Notes: generated from the letters alone by a model not told the origin. Positions 9,277 through 20,538 are shown, numbered from the stretch's first letter. The stretch: DNA of 64,000 nt from Rossellomorea sp. y25 (GCF_038049935.1 NZ_CP145886.1:4455501-4519500), one strand, 5' to 3'. Numbers and translations: made by a program.

Positions 9277-12200
9277 TTACATATTACGACGGTATTGCCC
9301 GCCTACTTCGTAGAGGGCTCGTGTGATTTGGCCAAGACTGGCTACTTTCACGGTTTCCATGAGTTCTTCAAAGATGTTTCCTCCGTTCACTGCTGCTTGT
9401 TTTAAGCGGGTCAGTGCTTCTTCGGATTTGTCTTTGTGTTGTGATTGGAAGTCTCGCAGGTTATGAATTTGTGTTTCTTTCTCTTCCTTCGTTGCACGTG
9501 CAAGTTCCATACTGTCCATTTGTTCCTCTGAAGGCGGGGTTGGATTCAGGTACGTGTTCACTCCCACGATCGGAAGTTCCCCGGAATGCTTTTTCATTTC
9601 GTAGTACATGGATTCCTCTTGGATTTTCCCCCGTTGATACTGGGTTTCCATCGATCCAAGTACGCCGCCTCGATCATTCAGGCGATCAAATTCTGTCAGA
9701 ACCATTTCCTCCACTAGATCGGTCAGCTCTTCTGCGATGAATGATCCTTGAAGCGGATTTTCATTTTTCGAAAGTCCGTGTTCTTTCGTGATGATCATCT
9801 GAATCGCCATGGCACGACGGACCGATTCCTCTGTAGGTGTCGTGATGGCTTCATCATAAGCATTGGTATGCAGGGAGTTACAGTTATCCTGCAGGGCCAT
9901 CAAGGCTTGAAGCGTCGTACGGATATCGTTGAAGTCAATCTCCTGGGCATGAAGGGAGCGACCTGATGTTTGAATATGATACTTCAACTTTTGACTTCTT
10001 TCATTGGCACCATATTTATCCCGCATCACCGTTGACCAAATGCGGCGGGCCACACGTCCGATCACTGTATACTCGGGATCGAGTCCGTTCGAGAAGAAGA
10101 ACGATAAATTTGGTGCAAACGCATTGATGTCCATTCCGCGACTTAAATAGTATTCAACGTACGTGAACCCGTTCGCCAATGTGAAGGCAAGTTGTGAAAT
10201 CGGATTGGCTCCCGCTTCCGCGATATGATAGCCGGAAATCGATACAGAGTAATAGTTTCTTACTTTGTGATCGATGAAGTACTGCTGAATGTCACCCATC
10301 ATGCGAAGGGCAAATTCAGTCGAGAAGATACACGTGTTTTGTCCCTGATCCTCTTTTAATATATCGGCTTGCACGGTTCCACGAACGACTTGCAGCGTTT
10401 GTTCCTTTACTTCCATATACTCTTCCACCGTCAGCACACGGCCAAGCTCTTCTTCTTTCATACGGATCTGCTGATCGATCGCCGTGTTCATATACATAGC
10501 CAGAATGATCGGGGCAGGTCCATTGATCGTCATGGAAACGGACGTAGAAGGAGCACATAAATCAAAGCCGGCATATAGCTTTTTCATATCCTCAAGTGTA
10601 CAAATGCTTACGCCGCTCTCCCCTACTTTTCCGTAGATGTCCGGACGGTGATCCGGATCTTCACCATATAACGTTACAGAATCAAACGCTGTACTCAGGC
10701 GTTTCGCGTCATCATCTTTAGATAGATAGTGGAAACGGCGGTTCGTCCGTTCAGGAGTCCCTTCACCGGCAAACTGACGCTTCGGATCTTCCCCTTTTCG
10801 TTTAAAAGGAAATACTCCTGCTGTATAAGGGAATGAGCCTGGAACATTTTCTTTGTATACCCAATCCAAAATTTGACCATAGTCCCTGTATTTCGGAAGG
10901 GATACTTTCGGAATATCGAGACCCGACAAGCTCTTTGTCTTCAATTCAGTGACAATTTCTTTATCACGGACTTTCGTGATGAACTGATCTTTGCTGTAGG
11001 TTTCTTTTAACCCATCCCATTTTTGTAAAATCTGTTTCGATTCAGCTGTTAATTTATTTTCGACTTCTTCTTTTAATGTTTGAAGGGAAGTGACGACTCC
11101 ATCATTCGTTTCTTTTTCGTTGACCGCTTCGATTGCCCCTTCAAGCTGGAACAGTCGGCGGGCAAGGTTCACTTGCTCTTCTGCTTTTTTGTGATAGTTA
11201 CGGACGGTTTCCGCGATTTCACGCAGATAATAACGACGGTTATTTGGGATGATGACGTTTTGTTTTTCCACATCGACGTCCTTGGAGAAGCTTGTTTTCC
11301 AGTCCAGCTCCATTTTCTTATTCACGGTTTCCACGATCGCAGCAAATAGTGCATTCGTTCCTGGGTCGTTGAACTGGCTGGCAATCGTCCCGTATACGGG
11401 CATGTCATCTAAGTCTTTATCAAAAAGTAAGTGGCTGCGCTGATACTGTTTCTGCACCTGACGTCTTGCATCCTCGGAGCCTTTGCGCTCAAATTTATTG
11501 ATGACGATGAGGTCGGCAAAATCGATCATATCGATTTTCTCAAGCTGTGAGGGAGCACCGAACTCACTTGTCATGACGTACATGGACATGTCACAGATTT
11601 CAGCGATTTCCGCATCCCCCTGCCCGATTCCGCTCGTTTCGACCACGATCAAGTCATAGCCTGCTGCTTTGACCACATTGATCGCATCTTTGATGGCCAG
11701 TGAAAGCTCCGTTTTGGATCCACGGGTTGCAAGGCTTCGCATATAGACACGAGGATTGAAGATCGCGTTCATACGGATACGGTCCCCTAGAAGGGCTCCG
11801 CCCGTTTTTTGTTTCGTAGGATCGATGGATAGTATCGCGATCTTCTTTTCAGGAAGCTCGTTTATGAAACGACGGATCAGTTCATCCGTCAGGGAGCTCT
11901 TCCCTGCTCCACCTGTTCCTGTGATCCCCAGAACAGGAACTTTTTTCGCTAAGTTCTTTATTTCAGAAAAAACGGTTTGGGCCGTCGCCGCCACTTCTTC
12001 ATTCGCTCCGACTTGATATTCAGCGAGTGAAATCAGCTTGGAGATCGTGTTTACATTACCAGAAGAAAGCTTTTCAACCTCTTGATTCACGCTTCCTTTA
12101 ATCGTTGGAAAATCACATTCCTCGATCATGTTGTTGATCATTCCTTGAAGACCATGCTTTCGACCGTCTTCAGGTGAGAAGATGCGGGCAATGCCGTATT

Positions 12201-12543
12201 CATGGAGTTCCTTGATTTCACGTGGAATGATCACGCCCCCGCCTCCGCCATAAATGCGGATATGAGACGCTCCCCTTTCTTTCAAAAGATCGTACATGTA
12301 TTTGAAATATTCAACGTGTCCACCCTGATAAGAGGAAATCGCGATTCCCTGTACATCTTCCTGAATGGCAGCATTGACGACTTCCTCAACGGAGCGATTA
12401 TGCCCTAAATGGATAACCTCCGCTCCACTTGCCTGGATAATCCGACGCATTATATTGATCGATGCATCATGTCCGTCAAACAGACTCGATGCCGTGACAA
12501 AACGAACATGGTGCTTTGGTTTATAAATCTCAACCGTACTCAT
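9277..12543 (-). CDS. icmF: Fused isobutyryl-CoA mutase IcmF
   Basis: Coenzyme B12 enzyme that interconverts isobutyryl-CoA and n-butyryl-CoA (related forms also use isovaleryl/pivalyl-CoA). The 1088-residue chain contains all three parts in the IcmF order: a B12-binding domain (residues 10-145, DGHDAS with the cobalt-ligand His25), a MeaB-like GTPase chaperone (GTGGAGKSS, residues 209-217) and the mutase barrel (about 550-1070). Its ATG overlaps the stop of the upstream TetR gene by ATGA, so the two are translationally coupled. It is the last gene of an acyl-CoA oxidation operon, consistent with branched-chain acid breakdown. Confidence 0.96.
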   Translation of the reverse strand: MSTVEIYKPKHHVRFVTASSLFDGHDASINIMRRIIQASGAEVIHLGHNRSVEEVVNAAIQEDVQGIAISSYQGGHVEYFKYMYDLLKERGASHIRIYGGGGGVIIPREIKELHEYGIARIFSPEDGRKHGLQGMINNMIEECDFPTIKGSVNQEVEKLSSGNVNTISKLISLAEYQVGANEEVAATAQTVFSEIKNLAKKVPVLGITGTGGAGKSSLTDELIRRFINELPEKKIAILSIDPTKQKTGGALLGDRIRMNAIFNPRVYMRSLATRGSKTELSLAIKDAINVVKAAGYDLIVVETSGIGQGDAEIAEICDMSMYVMTSEFGAPSQLEKIDMIDFADLIVINKFERKGSEDARRQVQKQYQRSHLLFDKDLDDMPVYGTIASQFNDPGTNALFAAIVETVNKKMELDWKTSFSKDVDVEKQNVIIPNNRRYYLREIAETVRNYHKKAEEQVNLARRLFQLEGAIEAVNEKETNDGVVTSLQTLKEEVENKLTAESKQILQKWDGLKETYSKDQFITKVRDKEIVTELKTKSLSGLDIPKVSLPKYRDYGQILDWVYKENVPGSFPYTAGVFPFKRKGEDPKRQFAGEGTPERTNRRFHYLSKDDDAKRLSTAFDSVTLYGEDPDHRPDIYGKVGESGVSICTLEDMKKLYAGFDLCAPSTSVSMTINGPAPIILAMYMNTAIDQQIRMKEEELGRVLTVEEYMEVKEQTLQVVRGTVQADILKEDQGQNTCIFSTEFALRMMGDIQQYFIDHKVRNYYSVSISGYHIAEAGANPISQLAFTLANGFTYVEYYLSRGMDINAFAPNLSFFFSNGLDPEYTVIGRVARRIWSTVMRDKYGANERSQKLKYHIQTSGRSLHAQEIDFNDIRTTLQALMALQDNCNSLHTNAYDEAITTPTEESVRRAMAIQMIITKEHGLSKNENPLQGSFIAEELTDLVEEMVLTEFDRLNDRGGVLGSMETQYQRGKIQEESMYYEMKKHSGELPIVGVNTYLNPTPPSEEQMDSMELARATKEEKETQIHNLRDFQSQHKDKSEEALTRLKQAAVNGGNIFEELMETVKVASLGQITRALYEVGGQYRRNM

Positions 12544-13193
12544 ATTATTCCCCCTGTTCTCCCTTGTTTTTCAAACCCTATGACGCCTGCAAAAGTGAGT
12601 TCGATTTGAAGATTGATGTATTCGTCTAGTGTAAAACGCTTCTGAAGTGCCCAGCGACGGAATCCCCACATCTGTCCCTGGACGAATACATTTTGAGCCA
12701 GCATATGGATTTGATCTTCATCAAGCTCAAGCTTTCCACTCTTGACACAGCCTATGATGAGATCTTCCACCATCCCCACCATTTCAAGTTCTTTACGCAG
12801 TACATATGGAAGGGCGTCCTTAGATAAAGATTTCGCCTCCTGATACATGACCAGGACTTCATCCTGCATCCGGTCCATCACTTGAAAATAGTGAGTAATC
12901 CCAAGCCTTAAGCTCTCCAGAGTTCCTTTTCCGACATCCAGCTCCTCAAGCTCCAGCCGGACCTGCTCATAAATGCTGTCACACACTAAATACAAGACAT
13001 CTTCCTTTGTCCGAATATATTCATATAGCGTTCCGATACTGAATCCGGCGGCCTTTGCGATCTCTCTTGTCGTGGTGCGGTGAAACCCCTTTTGTTTAAA
13101 TAGAGAGACGGCCCCACGGATCATCTGATCACGCCGCTTTTCTACTAAACGCTCATCCTTAACCGAAGCATGAACTTCCCTCTTCTTATTCAA
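12540..13193 (-). CDS. TetR-family regulator of the acyl-CoA operon
   Basis: 217-residue repressor-type protein. The N-terminal HTH (about residues 25-65, [24 protein letters not shown]) is followed by a helical ligand domain. A TTG start is used, nine nt after AAGGCGG. It sits inside the fatty-acid block between an acyl-CoA dehydrogenase and icmF and overlaps icmF, so it probably senses an acyl-CoA and controls this operon, as FadR (YsiA) does in B. subtilis. A possible operator lies upstream of the thiolase gene (18181-18194). Ligand and targets are inferred. Confidence 0.88.
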   Translation of the reverse strand: MNKKREVHASVKDERLVEKRRDQMIRGAVSLFKQKGFHRTTTREIAKAAGFSIGTLYEYIRTKEDVLYLVCDSIYEQVRLELEELDVGKGTLESLRLGITHYFQVMDRMQDEVLVMYQEAKSLSKDALPYVLRKELEMVGMVEDLIIGCVKSGKLELDEDQIHMLAQNVFVQGQMWGFRRWALQKRFTLDEYINLQIELTFAGVIGFEKQGRTGGII

Positions 13194-13304
13194 AACAACC
13201 GACCGCCTTTTCTATCCGATTCTCCCATTGACCCCATTTCAAGACCACCTGCCTCATCCCCCAACAAAGCAGAAGGTCATCTATCTCTCTAACTATATCC
13301 ACTC

Positions 13305-13400
13305 ATACCGGGTCTGGCACCCTAAAGTCGCATGCAATGATACGAACCCCTTTACACCACGAAGCATAGTAGAACCTATCAAGTGCCTGACACGCTTCAG
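13305..13400. repeat. Intergenic repeat copy A (GGGTCTGGCACC ... GTGCCTGACACG)
   Basis: Shares with the copy at 14611-14706 the left end ATACCGGGTCTGGCACC, a central ACCCCTTTACACCACGAA block and the right end GTGCCTGAC-CGCTT-AG. It lies between the TetR gene and an acyl-CoA dehydrogenase. Confidence 0.7.
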
Positions 13401-13445
13401 GACGATTAAGAAATTCTCTACAAAAATCCCATTACACCCAGATCC

Positions 13446-14585
13446 CTACTTCGTCACCATCCGCGAAATAACCAATCTCTGAATCTCCTGCGTCCCCTCA
13501 TAAATCTGCGTAATCTTCGCATCACGCATATAACGCTCCACCGGATAATCCTTCGTATAACCATACCCACCAAAGATTTGAACCGCTTCCGTTGTCACCT
13601 TCATCGCTGTATCCCCGGCCATCAGCTTCGACATCGCCGATTCTTTTCCGTATGGAAGGCCTTCTGACTCTAGCCACGCAGCTTGATAGGTTAATAGACG
13701 GGAAGCTTCGATGGACGTTGCCATATCGGCAATCTTAAATGAAATCCCTTGGTTTGCAGCAATCGGCTTCCCGAATTGCTCACGCTCTTTTGCATACACG
13801 ATAGACGCATCCAGGGCACCTTGGGCAATCCCAACTGCCTGAGCGGCGATTCCATTACGGCCGCCATCAAGAGTCATCATGGCAATTTTGAATCCGTCGC
13901 CTTCGTTTCCTAGCATGTTTTCTTTAGGTACCTTGCAGTCTTCGAATACGATCTCAGTCGTTGGCGATGAACGAATCCCGAGCTTCTTTTCTTTCTTTCC
14001 GACAGAGAACCCTTCGAAGTCTGCCTCAACGATGAACGCACTCGTTCCACGCTGGCGCTGAGAAGGATCTGTCAAAGCAAATACAATATACGTATCGGCG
14101 ATCCCACCGTTAGTGATGAAAATTTTCGAGCCGTTCAATACGTAGTGATCTCCTTCTAAACGAGCCGTCGTTTTCATGCCACCAGCGTCTGAACCTGAAC
14201 CCGGCTCAGTCAGACCGTAAGCACCGATCTTCTCACCTTGGGCCATCGGGCGAAGATATTTCTGCTTTTGCTCTTCTGTACCGAATTTATATACAGGCCA
14301 TCCCGCTAAAGACGTATGAGCTGAAAGGGTTACCCCCGTAGAAGCACACACTCTTGAAAGCTCTTCAACGGCGATGCAGTATGCGAGGTAGTCACTCCCG
14401 ATTCCACCGTATTCTTCCGGCCAAGGAATCCCCGTCAATCCAAGCTCGGCCATCTTCTTAAACAAGTCCATATCAAAGCGCTCTTCCTCATCACGCTCTG
14501 CAGCAGTCGGCGCTACCTCATTCCGCGCAAAATCACGCACCATTTTACGTATCATTTCATGCTCTTCCGATAATTTAAAATTCAT
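13446..14585 (-). CDS. Acyl-CoA dehydrogenase (AcdA type), paralogue 2
   Basis: FAD enzyme for the first step of beta-oxidation or branched-chain acyl-CoA oxidation, passing electrons to ETF. The 379 residues have the usual layout: N-terminal helical domain, beta domain with the [10 protein letters not shown] and FITNGG FAD/substrate motifs, and C-terminal helical domain with the catalytic Glu in [10 protein letters not shown]. The ATG follows GAGGAGG by seven nt; an upstream in-frame ATG has no ribosome binding site. It is clearly related to its neighbour at 14756-15892 but too diverged for a recent duplicate. Substrate chain length is not known. Confidence 0.93.
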   Translation of the reverse strand: MNFKLSEEHEMIRKMVRDFARNEVAPTAAERDEEERFDMDLFKKMAELGLTGIPWPEEYGGIGSDYLAYCIAVEELSRVCASTGVTLSAHTSLAGWPVYKFGTEEQKQKYLRPMAQGEKIGAYGLTEPGSGSDAGGMKTTARLEGDHYVLNGSKIFITNGGIADTYIVFALTDPSQRQRGTSAFIVEADFEGFSVGKKEKKLGIRSSPTTEIVFEDCKVPKENMLGNEGDGFKIAMMTLDGGRNGIAAQAVGIAQGALDASIVYAKEREQFGKPIAANQGISFKIADMATSIEASRLLTYQAAWLESEGLPYGKESAMSKLMAGDTAMKVTTEAVQIFGGYGYTKDYPVERYMRDAKITQIYEGTQEIQRLVISRMVTK

Positions 14586-14610
14586 CTCAATTCCTCCTCT
14601 TATCATCTAT

Positions 14611-14706
14611 ATACCGGGTCTGGCACCCTTACAAGTCAGGCGATGCCACAAACCCCTTTACACCACGAAACATCACTATCAAGATCGGGTGCCTGACGCG
14701 CTTTAG
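14611..14706. repeat. Intergenic repeat copy B (GGGTCTGGCACC ... GTGCCTGACGCG)
   Basis: Second copy of the repeat at 13305-13400, in the same orientation. The two copies bracket the second acyl-CoA dehydrogenase gene. Interior bases differ, but ends and the ACCCCTTTACACCACGAA block match. Confidence 0.7.
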
Positions 14707-14755
14707 AATGCATGCCCAAAGATACTCCGCCAAGACTTCAAGCTACCCCATCCCA

Positions 14756-15892
14756 CTAAACCAACAAATTCTTCCCAATCACCATTCTCTGAATCTCACT
14801 CGTACCCTCATAAATCTCCGTCACCTTCGCATCACGGAACAGACGCTCAACTGGATATTCCTTCGTATAACCATATCCTCCGTAAACCTGAATGGCTTCT
14901 GTCGAGACTTCCACTGCTGTTTTAGAAGCAAATAACTTTGCCATGCTTGCTTCTTTTCCACAGGAAATGTTGTTTGAGCGAAGATTCGCCGCACGGTACA
15001 CCAGAAGCTTCGAACCTTCAACAGCCGTCGCCATATCTGCAAGCTTGAATCCGATCCCCTGTTGGGCTGCGATCGGCTTCCCGAATTGCACACGCTCTTT
15101 GGCATAAGCGGTGGAATAGTCGAAAGCCGCTTCAGCGATTCCCAATGCCTGGGCTGCAATCCCGATCCTGCCTACATCCAGATTCGCCATGGCAATCTTG
15201 AAGCCTTCCCCTTCTTGACCCAGAAGGTTTTCAGCCGGGACTTTCATATCTTCAAACGTCAACTGAACCGTTCTCGAACCGTGGAGACCCATTTTATGTT
15301 CGTCTTTTCCAATCACAAGGCCCGGTGTATCTTTCTCTACGATGAAGGCTGATACTCCCCGACTCCCTTTTGACTGGTCCGTTGCGGCAAAGACAATATA
15401 CGTATCTGCTTCGCCACCATTTGTAATAAATACTTTTGAGCCATTTAATACATAGTGATCGTCACGTTTTTCGGCTTTCGTTTTCAAGCTTTTCGCATCC
15501 GACCCAGCACTCGGTTCCGTTAAGCAGAAAGCCCCTAAGTATTCACCTGTCGCTAGCTTTGGAAGGTATTTTTGCTTTTGCTCTTCATTACCGAAATAAA
15601 GTATCGGGTTCGTGCCCACCGAAGTATGCACAGACAGAATGACCCCGATGGTTGCGCTTACTTTTGACAACTCATGAATCGCAATTATATACGACGTGAA
15701 ATCCATCTCGGAGCCGCCATATTTCTCAGGGATCGTGATTCCCATCAGGCCAAGTTCAGCCATTTTATTTAAAATTTCTCTCGGGAATTGTCCTTCTTCC
15801 ATCTTCTCTACAAACGGCTGAATCTCTGTTTCAGCAAAATCCCGTACCATCTTTCTCATCATCTGTTGCTCTTCCGTAAATCGTAACTCCAT
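14756..15892 (-). CDS. Acyl-CoA dehydrogenase (MmgC/AcdA type), paralogue 1
   Basis: 378-residue FAD acyl-CoA dehydrogenase that oxidises acyl-CoA to enoyl-CoA and feeds electrons to ETF. Motifs LTEPSAGSDA, FITNGGEADTY and the catalytic Glu in IYEGTSEIQRM are intact. The ATG at 15890-15892 follows GGAGGAACC. It comes directly after the 3-hydroxybutyryl-CoA dehydrogenase gene and the thiolase, the order of the B. subtilis mmgABC operon, so MmgC-like is the best match by position. Confidence 0.93.
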   Translation of the reverse strand: MELRFTEEQQMMRKMVRDFAETEIQPFVEKMEEGQFPREILNKMAELGLMGITIPEKYGGSEMDFTSYIIAIHELSKVSATIGVILSVHTSVGTNPILYFGNEEQKQKYLPKLATGEYLGAFCLTEPSAGSDAKSLKTKAEKRDDHYVLNGSKVFITNGGEADTYIVFAATDQSKGSRGVSAFIVEKDTPGLVIGKDEHKMGLHGSRTVQLTFEDMKVPAENLLGQEGEGFKIAMANLDVGRIGIAAQALGIAEAAFDYSTAYAKERVQFGKPIAAQQGIGFKLADMATAVEGSKLLVYRAANLRSNNISCGKEASMAKLFASKTAVEVSTEAIQVYGGYGYTKEYPVERLFRDAKVTEIYEGTSEIQRMVIGKNLLV

Positions 15893-15921
15893 GAATGGTT
15901 CCTCCCTGATGTTCGTCGTTG

Positions 15922-16773
15922 TTACTCGTATGAATAGAAACCACGGCCTGTTTTTCTACCCAACCAGCCGGCTTTCACATATTTTCTAAGTAGCGGGCAT
16001 GGGCGATATTTGTCATCACCGAAGCCTTCGTGCAGTGTTTCCATGATGTATAGGCATGTATCAAGCCCGATGAAGTCTGCCAGAGTAAGAGGACCCATTG
16101 GGTGATTCATACCGAGCTTCATCACTTCATCAATCGCCTCTTTACTCGCTACCCCTTCATACAGGGTGTAGATCGCTTCGTTGATCATCGGCATCAGGAT
16201 TCGATTGGAGACGAATCCAGGAAAGTCCTCGACTTCAACCGGAACTTTGTGGAGGGATTTCGTCATGTCTTCGATCACTTGATACACTTCATCCGTCGTC
16301 GCAAGTCCGCGAATGATTTCCACCAACTTCATGACCGGTACCGGGTTCATAAAATGCATTCCGATCACTTGCTGGGGACGCTTCGTCGCTGCAGCGATTT
16401 CTGTAATCGGCAGTGAAGAAGTGTTAGAAGCAAGGATCGTGTGCTCCGGAGTTATTTCATCCAGTTGAGCAAAGATTTTTGTTTTGATATTCATGTTTTC
16501 AACCGCTGCCTCGATGACAAGGTCTACTTGCTTCGCGTCGTGAATATCGGTTGATGCCGTTAAACGGTTCACGGTAGCTGTTTTATCTTCTTCAGACATT
16601 CTTCCTTTTTCAACCGAGCGCGTCAGGTTCTTTGTGATCACGCCGATTCCCTTTTGAACAAATTCTGCTTTCAGATCGTTCAGGTAGACGTCGAATCCCG
16701 CTTGTGCACACACTTGAGCAATTCCTGATCCCATTTGTCCTGCCCCGATGACCATTACTTTTTTGATGTTCAT
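15922..16773 (-). CDS. mmgB: 3-hydroxybutyryl-CoA dehydrogenase
   Basis: NAD(P)-dependent enzyme that interconverts 3-hydroxybutyryl-CoA and acetoacetyl-CoA. The 283 residues have the Rossmann motif [11 protein letters not shown] (residues 10-20), SNTSSLPI and the conserved [13 protein letters not shown] with the catalytic His, followed by the helical C-terminal domain ([17 protein letters not shown]). It is flanked by thiolase upstream and acyl-CoA dehydrogenase downstream, about 30 nt apart, as in mmgABC. Confidence 0.95.
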   Translation of the reverse strand: MNIKKVMVIGAGQMGSGIAQVCAQAGFDVYLNDLKAEFVQKGIGVITKNLTRSVEKGRMSEEDKTATVNRLTASTDIHDAKQVDLVIEAAVENMNIKTKIFAQLDEITPEHTILASNTSSLPITEIAAATKRPQQVIGMHFMNPVPVMKLVEIIRGLATTDEVYQVIEDMTKSLHKVPVEVEDFPGFVSNRILMPMINEAIYTLYEGVASKEAIDEVMKLGMNHPMGPLTLADFIGLDTCLYIMETLHEGFGDDKYRPCPLLRKYVKAGWLGRKTGRGFYSYE

Positions 16774-16891
16774 TATTTTCTCCCCTTTGTTAAAGCTAGT
16801 TATCTGGTTGGTTTCGTTTGTAATTGAAGTTGTAGCTGATCATAATTATGCGTACCATTGTTGCGTACCAGGTACAACACTCTCCTACGCC

Positions 16892-18079
16892 CTACTGCTT
16901 CGCCACCTCGATCATAATCGCATCCCCTTGACCGCCACCGCTGCAGATCGATGCAATTCCTACACCGCCTCCGCGACGCTTCAGCTCGTATGCGAGCGTC
17001 AGGATGATCCGTGCTCCGCTTGCTCCGATCGGATGACCGAGGGCGACTGCTCCACCGTTTACATTGACTTTTTCAGGATCTAATCCAGCGATTTTCCCGC
17101 TTGTCAGGGCCACCGCTGCGAATGCTTCGTTAATTTCAAACAGGTCGATTTCCTCAAGTGATTTGCCTGTTTTCTTCAGCAGCTCATTGATGACGAGTCC
17201 CGGTGTTTGCGGGAAGTCCTTTGCTTCGACGGCAATGGCCGTGTGGCCAAGGATGGTGGCCAATGGTTGCTTCCCTTCTTTTATGGCTCTTTCTTCACTC
17301 ATGAGTACCATGGCTGCCGCACCATCGTTGACCCCCGGTGCGTTACCTGCTGTGATGGTTCCTTCTGATCCGAAGACCGGACCTAATTTGGCCAAAGCCT
17401 CGATGGACGTTTCTTTTCGTGGCGCTTCATCTTTATTGACGACAACTGGGTCGCCTTTGCGTTGTGGAACTTCAACCGCTACAATTTCCTCTCCCAGAAC
17501 GCCTGCTTCTGTCGCTTTCACTGCACGTTCATGGCTTCTAAGTGCCCACTGATCCTGCTCTTCTCTTGATAGTTCAAACTCTTTCGCTGTCTCATTTCCG
17601 TACGTTCCCATGTGGACATTGTTGAAGCTGCACGTCAATCCGTCGTGAACCATTAAGTCCTTCACTTGGGAATCACCCATTTTGAAGCCCCAGCGAGCTT
17701 TCGGAAGGATGTACGGTGCATTTGACATGGATTCCATTCCGCCTGCCACGATGACTTCACCGTCGCCTGCACGGATGATTTGGTCACCCATTGTCACACT
17801 GCGCATTCCTGAAGCACATACTTTGTTGATGGTTTCCGTTTTGACGTTCCACGGTAATCCGGCATGACGGGATGCTTGTCGGGAAGGAATCTGTCCCTGC
17901 CCCCCTTGTAAAACAGAACCGAGGATCACTTCCTCTACCTCTTCTCCATTAATGCCTGATCGTTTCAGGGCTTCCTTCACGGCAAAACCGCCAAGCTCTG
18001 AAGCTGTAAAACTGCTTAAGCTCCCACCAAATTTACCGAATGGCGTTCTTGCTCCATCTAAAATAACCGTTTTTCCCAT
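16892..18079 (-). CDS. mmgA: Acetyl-CoA acetyltransferase (thiolase)
   Basis: 395-residue thiolase that cleaves acetoacetyl-CoA to two acetyl-CoA or runs the reverse condensation. The catalytic residues are visible: Cys88 in [10 protein letters not shown], His in [16 protein letters not shown] and the second Cys in [11 protein letters not shown]. It is the first gene of the operon. A 118-nt gap with no gene separates it from mmgB. Upstream lie a cre-like box (18130-18143) and a possible TetR operator (18181-18194), so carbon-catabolite and acyl-CoA control are likely. Confidence 0.96.
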   Translation of the reverse strand: MGKTVILDGARTPFGKFGGSLSSFTASELGGFAVKEALKRSGINGEEVEEVILGSVLQGGQGQIPSRQASRHAGLPWNVKTETINKVCASGMRSVTMGDQIIRAGDGEVIVAGGMESMSNAPYILPKARWGFKMGDSQVKDLMVHDGLTCSFNNVHMGTYGNETAKEFELSREEQDQWALRSHERAVKATEAGVLGEEIVAVEVPQRKGDPVVVNKDEAPRKETSIEALAKLGPVFGSEGTITAGNAPGVNDGAAAMVLMSEERAIKEGKQPLATILGHTAIAVEAKDFPQTPGLVINELLKKTGKSLEEIDLFEINEAFAAVALTSGKIAGLDPEKVNVNGGAVALGHPIGASGARIILTLAYELKRRGGGVGIASICSGGGQGDAIMIEVAKQ

Positions 18080-18129
18080 CTCAATCGCTCTCCTTTATAT
18101 CTGAATGATTTGATTCGACAAAAACAAAT

Positions 18130-18143
18130 TGTATACGCTTTCA
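18130..18143 (-). promoter_or_regulatory. cre-like box upstream of mmgA
   Basis: Minus strand TGAAAGCGTATACA matches the relaxed cre consensus TGNAANCGNNNNCA and departs at one position from the strict TGWAANCGNTNWCA. It lies about 50 nt before the mmgA start. The mmg operon of B. subtilis is CcpA-repressed. Confidence 0.6.
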
Positions 18144-18180
18144 ACAGCACTCAAAAAAATAGAACTTACTGATATTCGAC

Positions 18181-18194
18181 TGAACGCTCGCTCA
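18181..18194. promoter_or_regulatory. Candidate TetR operator upstream of mmgA
   Basis: TGAACGCTCGCTCA is a palindrome with one mismatch (half sites TGAACG / CGCTCA). It differs from the TGAATG/CATTCA boxes in front of ywjF, so a different repressor, probably the TetR protein encoded in this operon, may bind. The remaining gap to 18311 also holds a small GGGACA/TGTCCC hairpin near 18210-18230. Confidence 0.45.
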
Positions 18195-18310
18195 ACCAGT
18201 CCCCAAAAGAGAAGGGACAGTTTTTGTCCCTTATATACCTTTATTGTACTTCATATTCGTTTAGAACGTAATGATTTTTTAGAAAGTTTTTATTTTTCTA
18301 TTAAATTCAT

Positions 18311-18365
18311 TATTGTAGAAAAATAATAGGAGTGAAACGCAGGTAGAGGCTTTTGTTTCACTCCT
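18311..18365 (-). terminator. ywjF terminator
   Basis: Perfect 11-bp minus-strand stem AGGAGTGAAAC / GTTTCACTCCT (18355-18365 with 18328-18338) followed by ATTATTTTT. It separates ywjF from mmgA, so mmgA needs its own promoter. Confidence 0.72.
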
Positions 18366-18420
18366 AGATGTTCAACTACTGAGAAACGGACTTTTCATTA
18401 TTAAACAGATAATATTCTTT

Positions 18421-20538
18421 TTACGAAGCAGCCGGCTGATCTTTTTGATCGCCACATACCGCTTTTTCAAGGATTTCTGCCACATCCTGAGTAGAGACGG
18501 TTTCTTCTACTTCCTTCGCTTTCGTTCCATCAGATAGCATCGTCAGGCAGTATGGACAACCCGAGCTGATGACCGATGGGCTGACCTCAAGTGCCTGCTC
18601 TGTACGCGAAACGTTCACGCGGTGACCTGCGTCTTCTTCCATCCACATGAGTCCTCCACCTGCTCCACAGCACATACCTTTTTCACGGTTACGTTCCATT
18701 TCAACCAATTTCACTCCAGAGATCGATTTCAGGATTTCGCGTGGTGGATCGTATACTTCGTTGTAACGTCCCAGGTAACAGGAGTCGTGGAAGGTGATCG
18801 TTTCATTCACTTCGTATTTCGGCTTCAGACGCCCTTCTTTTACCAGGTCATATAGAAGCTCTGTATGGTGATACACTTCCGCTTCCAATCCGAAGTCAGG
18901 ATACTCATTTTTGAAAATGTTATACGCATGCGGATCGATCGTAATAATTTTCTTGATTTCATTCTTTTCGAATTCGGCGATGTTTTGACCTGCAAGCTCC
19001 TGGAATAGGAACTCATTACCGAGTCGACGTGGTGTATCACCGGAATTCTTCTCTTTGTTTCCTAAGATCGCGAATTTAACGCCTGCTTCATTCAGCAGCT
19101 TGGCAAAGGATAACGCGATTTTTTGGCTGCGGTTATCGAATGAACCCATGGATCCAACCCAGAATAAGTATTCGAAGTCTTCTCCCGCTTTTTTCATTTC
19201 TTTCACTGTAGGAATATGAACATCTTCTCTCGCTTCACGCCAGTTTTCACGTTCTTTACGGTTCAGACCCCAAGGATTCCCTTGACGTTCGATATTTTGC
19301 ATCGCACGCTGTGCATCTGCGTCCATCTTTCCTTCAGTCAGGACCAGGTAACGGCGAAGGTCGATGATTTTATCTACGTGCTCGTTCATGACCGGACATT
19401 GGTCTTCACAGTTACGGCACGTCGTACATGCCCAGATTTCTTCTTCTGTGATGACGTCTCCGATCAGGCTTGGACTGTACGCAGCACCGGCAGCCGCTTC
19501 TTCTGCTGCTTGAGTGGCACTCGCCATCGCAAGTTGATTTCCTTTGGTGCCATTGAATGCAAATGTAGGCACCCAAGGTTTTTTCTGCGTAACGACGGCA
19601 CCGTGATTCGTCAGATTATCACGCAGTTTGACGATTAAATCCATTGGGGAAAGCATTTTCCCTGTTCCTGTAGCAGGACACATATTCGTACAACGACCGC
19701 ATTCCACGCAAGCGTAGAAATCGATCATTTGATGTTGCGTGAACTCTTCAATTTTCCCTACCCCGAAGCTTTCGGCTGACTCGTCTTCAAAGTCGATGGG
19801 CTTAAGCTTTCCAGGGTTGTCTAATCGATTAAAGTAGACATTCGCAGGACCAGCGATTAAATGAGCGTGCTTGGATTGTGGAACATATACAAGGAATGCC
19901 AGTAAGAATAATAAATGGATCCACCATGCCACATAGAAAATGACGATGGAAGCTGTTTCTCCAATGGCTCCAAGTGCTCCTGCAATGAGTGACGCTACAG
20001 GCTCTGTCCAGGCAAGCTCTTCACCGTGCCAGATAAGGCCCATCCCGTTCCCTACAAGAACCGATAGCATTAGTCCCCCGATGAATAAGAGAACCAATCC
20101 TGATTTAAATCCTCTTTTCAAACGAACCAGCTTCTCCACATAGCGGCGGTGGAAGGCCCAAACAACCGCTACCAGGATCATGAGTGTGACAATCTCCTGG
20201 AAGAACGTGAATCCGGGATATAAAGGTCCCAGTGGCAAGTGACTTCCTGGCGCCAGTCCTTTCCAGATGAAATCGATGGCTCCGAATTGGACTAAAATGA
20301 AGCCGTAGAAGAACATGACGTGGATTACTCCACTCTTCTTATCCTTCAAGAGCTTCTTCTGGCCGAAGACGTTGACCACGATCTTCTGGAATCGTTCCTT
20401 GAATCGTTGGTCGAACTCCACTTTCTTTCCGAGCTTAATATATTCAATTCTCGTCTTTACTACATACACAAACAGACTAAGTGCGTAAACGGTCACAAGA
20501 ATAAATGCAACCCAATTGAGAATGAGTAACCCATTCAT
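18421..20538 (-). CDS. ywjF: Membrane Fe-S oxidoreductase (YwjF; HdrD-like, putative ETF:quinone reductase)
   Basis: 705-residue protein with an N-terminal membrane part like the cytochrome b-type NarI fold (several helices within residues 1-230). Two 4Fe-4S ferredoxin motifs follow (CVECGRCTNMCP near 276 and CTTCRNCEDQCP near 371), then a C-terminal HdrD/GlpC-type CCG region (MCCGAGGGLMW near 621). Related proteins take electrons from acyl-CoA dehydrogenases through ETF to menaquinone. Location beside the dehydrogenases and FadR-type boxes supports that role, but it is inferred. The start ATG has AAGGGGGAG upstream; a longer reading frame adds 22 unlikely residues. Confidence 0.92.
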   Translation of the reverse strand: MNGLLILNWVAFILVTVYALSLFVYVVKTRIEYIKLGKKVEFDQRFKERFQKIVVNVFGQKKLLKDKKSGVIHVMFFYGFILVQFGAIDFIWKGLAPGSHLPLGPLYPGFTFFQEIVTLMILVAVVWAFHRRYVEKLVRLKRGFKSGLVLLFIGGLMLSVLVGNGMGLIWHGEELAWTEPVASLIAGALGAIGETASIVIFYVAWWIHLLFLLAFLVYVPQSKHAHLIAGPANVYFNRLDNPGKLKPIDFEDESAESFGVGKIEEFTQHQMIDFYACVECGRCTNMCPATGTGKMLSPMDLIVKLRDNLTNHGAVVTQKKPWVPTFAFNGTKGNQLAMASATQAAEEAAAGAAYSPSLIGDVITEEEIWACTTCRNCEDQCPVMNEHVDKIIDLRRYLVLTEGKMDADAQRAMQNIERQGNPWGLNRKERENWREAREDVHIPTVKEMKKAGEDFEYLFWVGSMGSFDNRSQKIALSFAKLLNEAGVKFAILGNKEKNSGDTPRRLGNEFLFQELAGQNIAEFEKNEIKKIITIDPHAYNIFKNEYPDFGLEAEVYHHTELLYDLVKEGRLKPKYEVNETITFHDSCYLGRYNEVYDPPREILKSISGVKLVEMERNREKGMCCGAGGGLMWMEEDAGHRVNVSRTEQALEVSPSVISSGCPYCLTMLSDGTKAKEVEETVSTQDVAEILEKAVCGDQKDQPAAS

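Noticed and set aside
13446..15892. Recent tandem duplication of the acyl-CoA dehydrogenase gene
   Set aside because: The two proteins differ at many positions throughout, so they are old paralogues; only the flanking repeats look recent.
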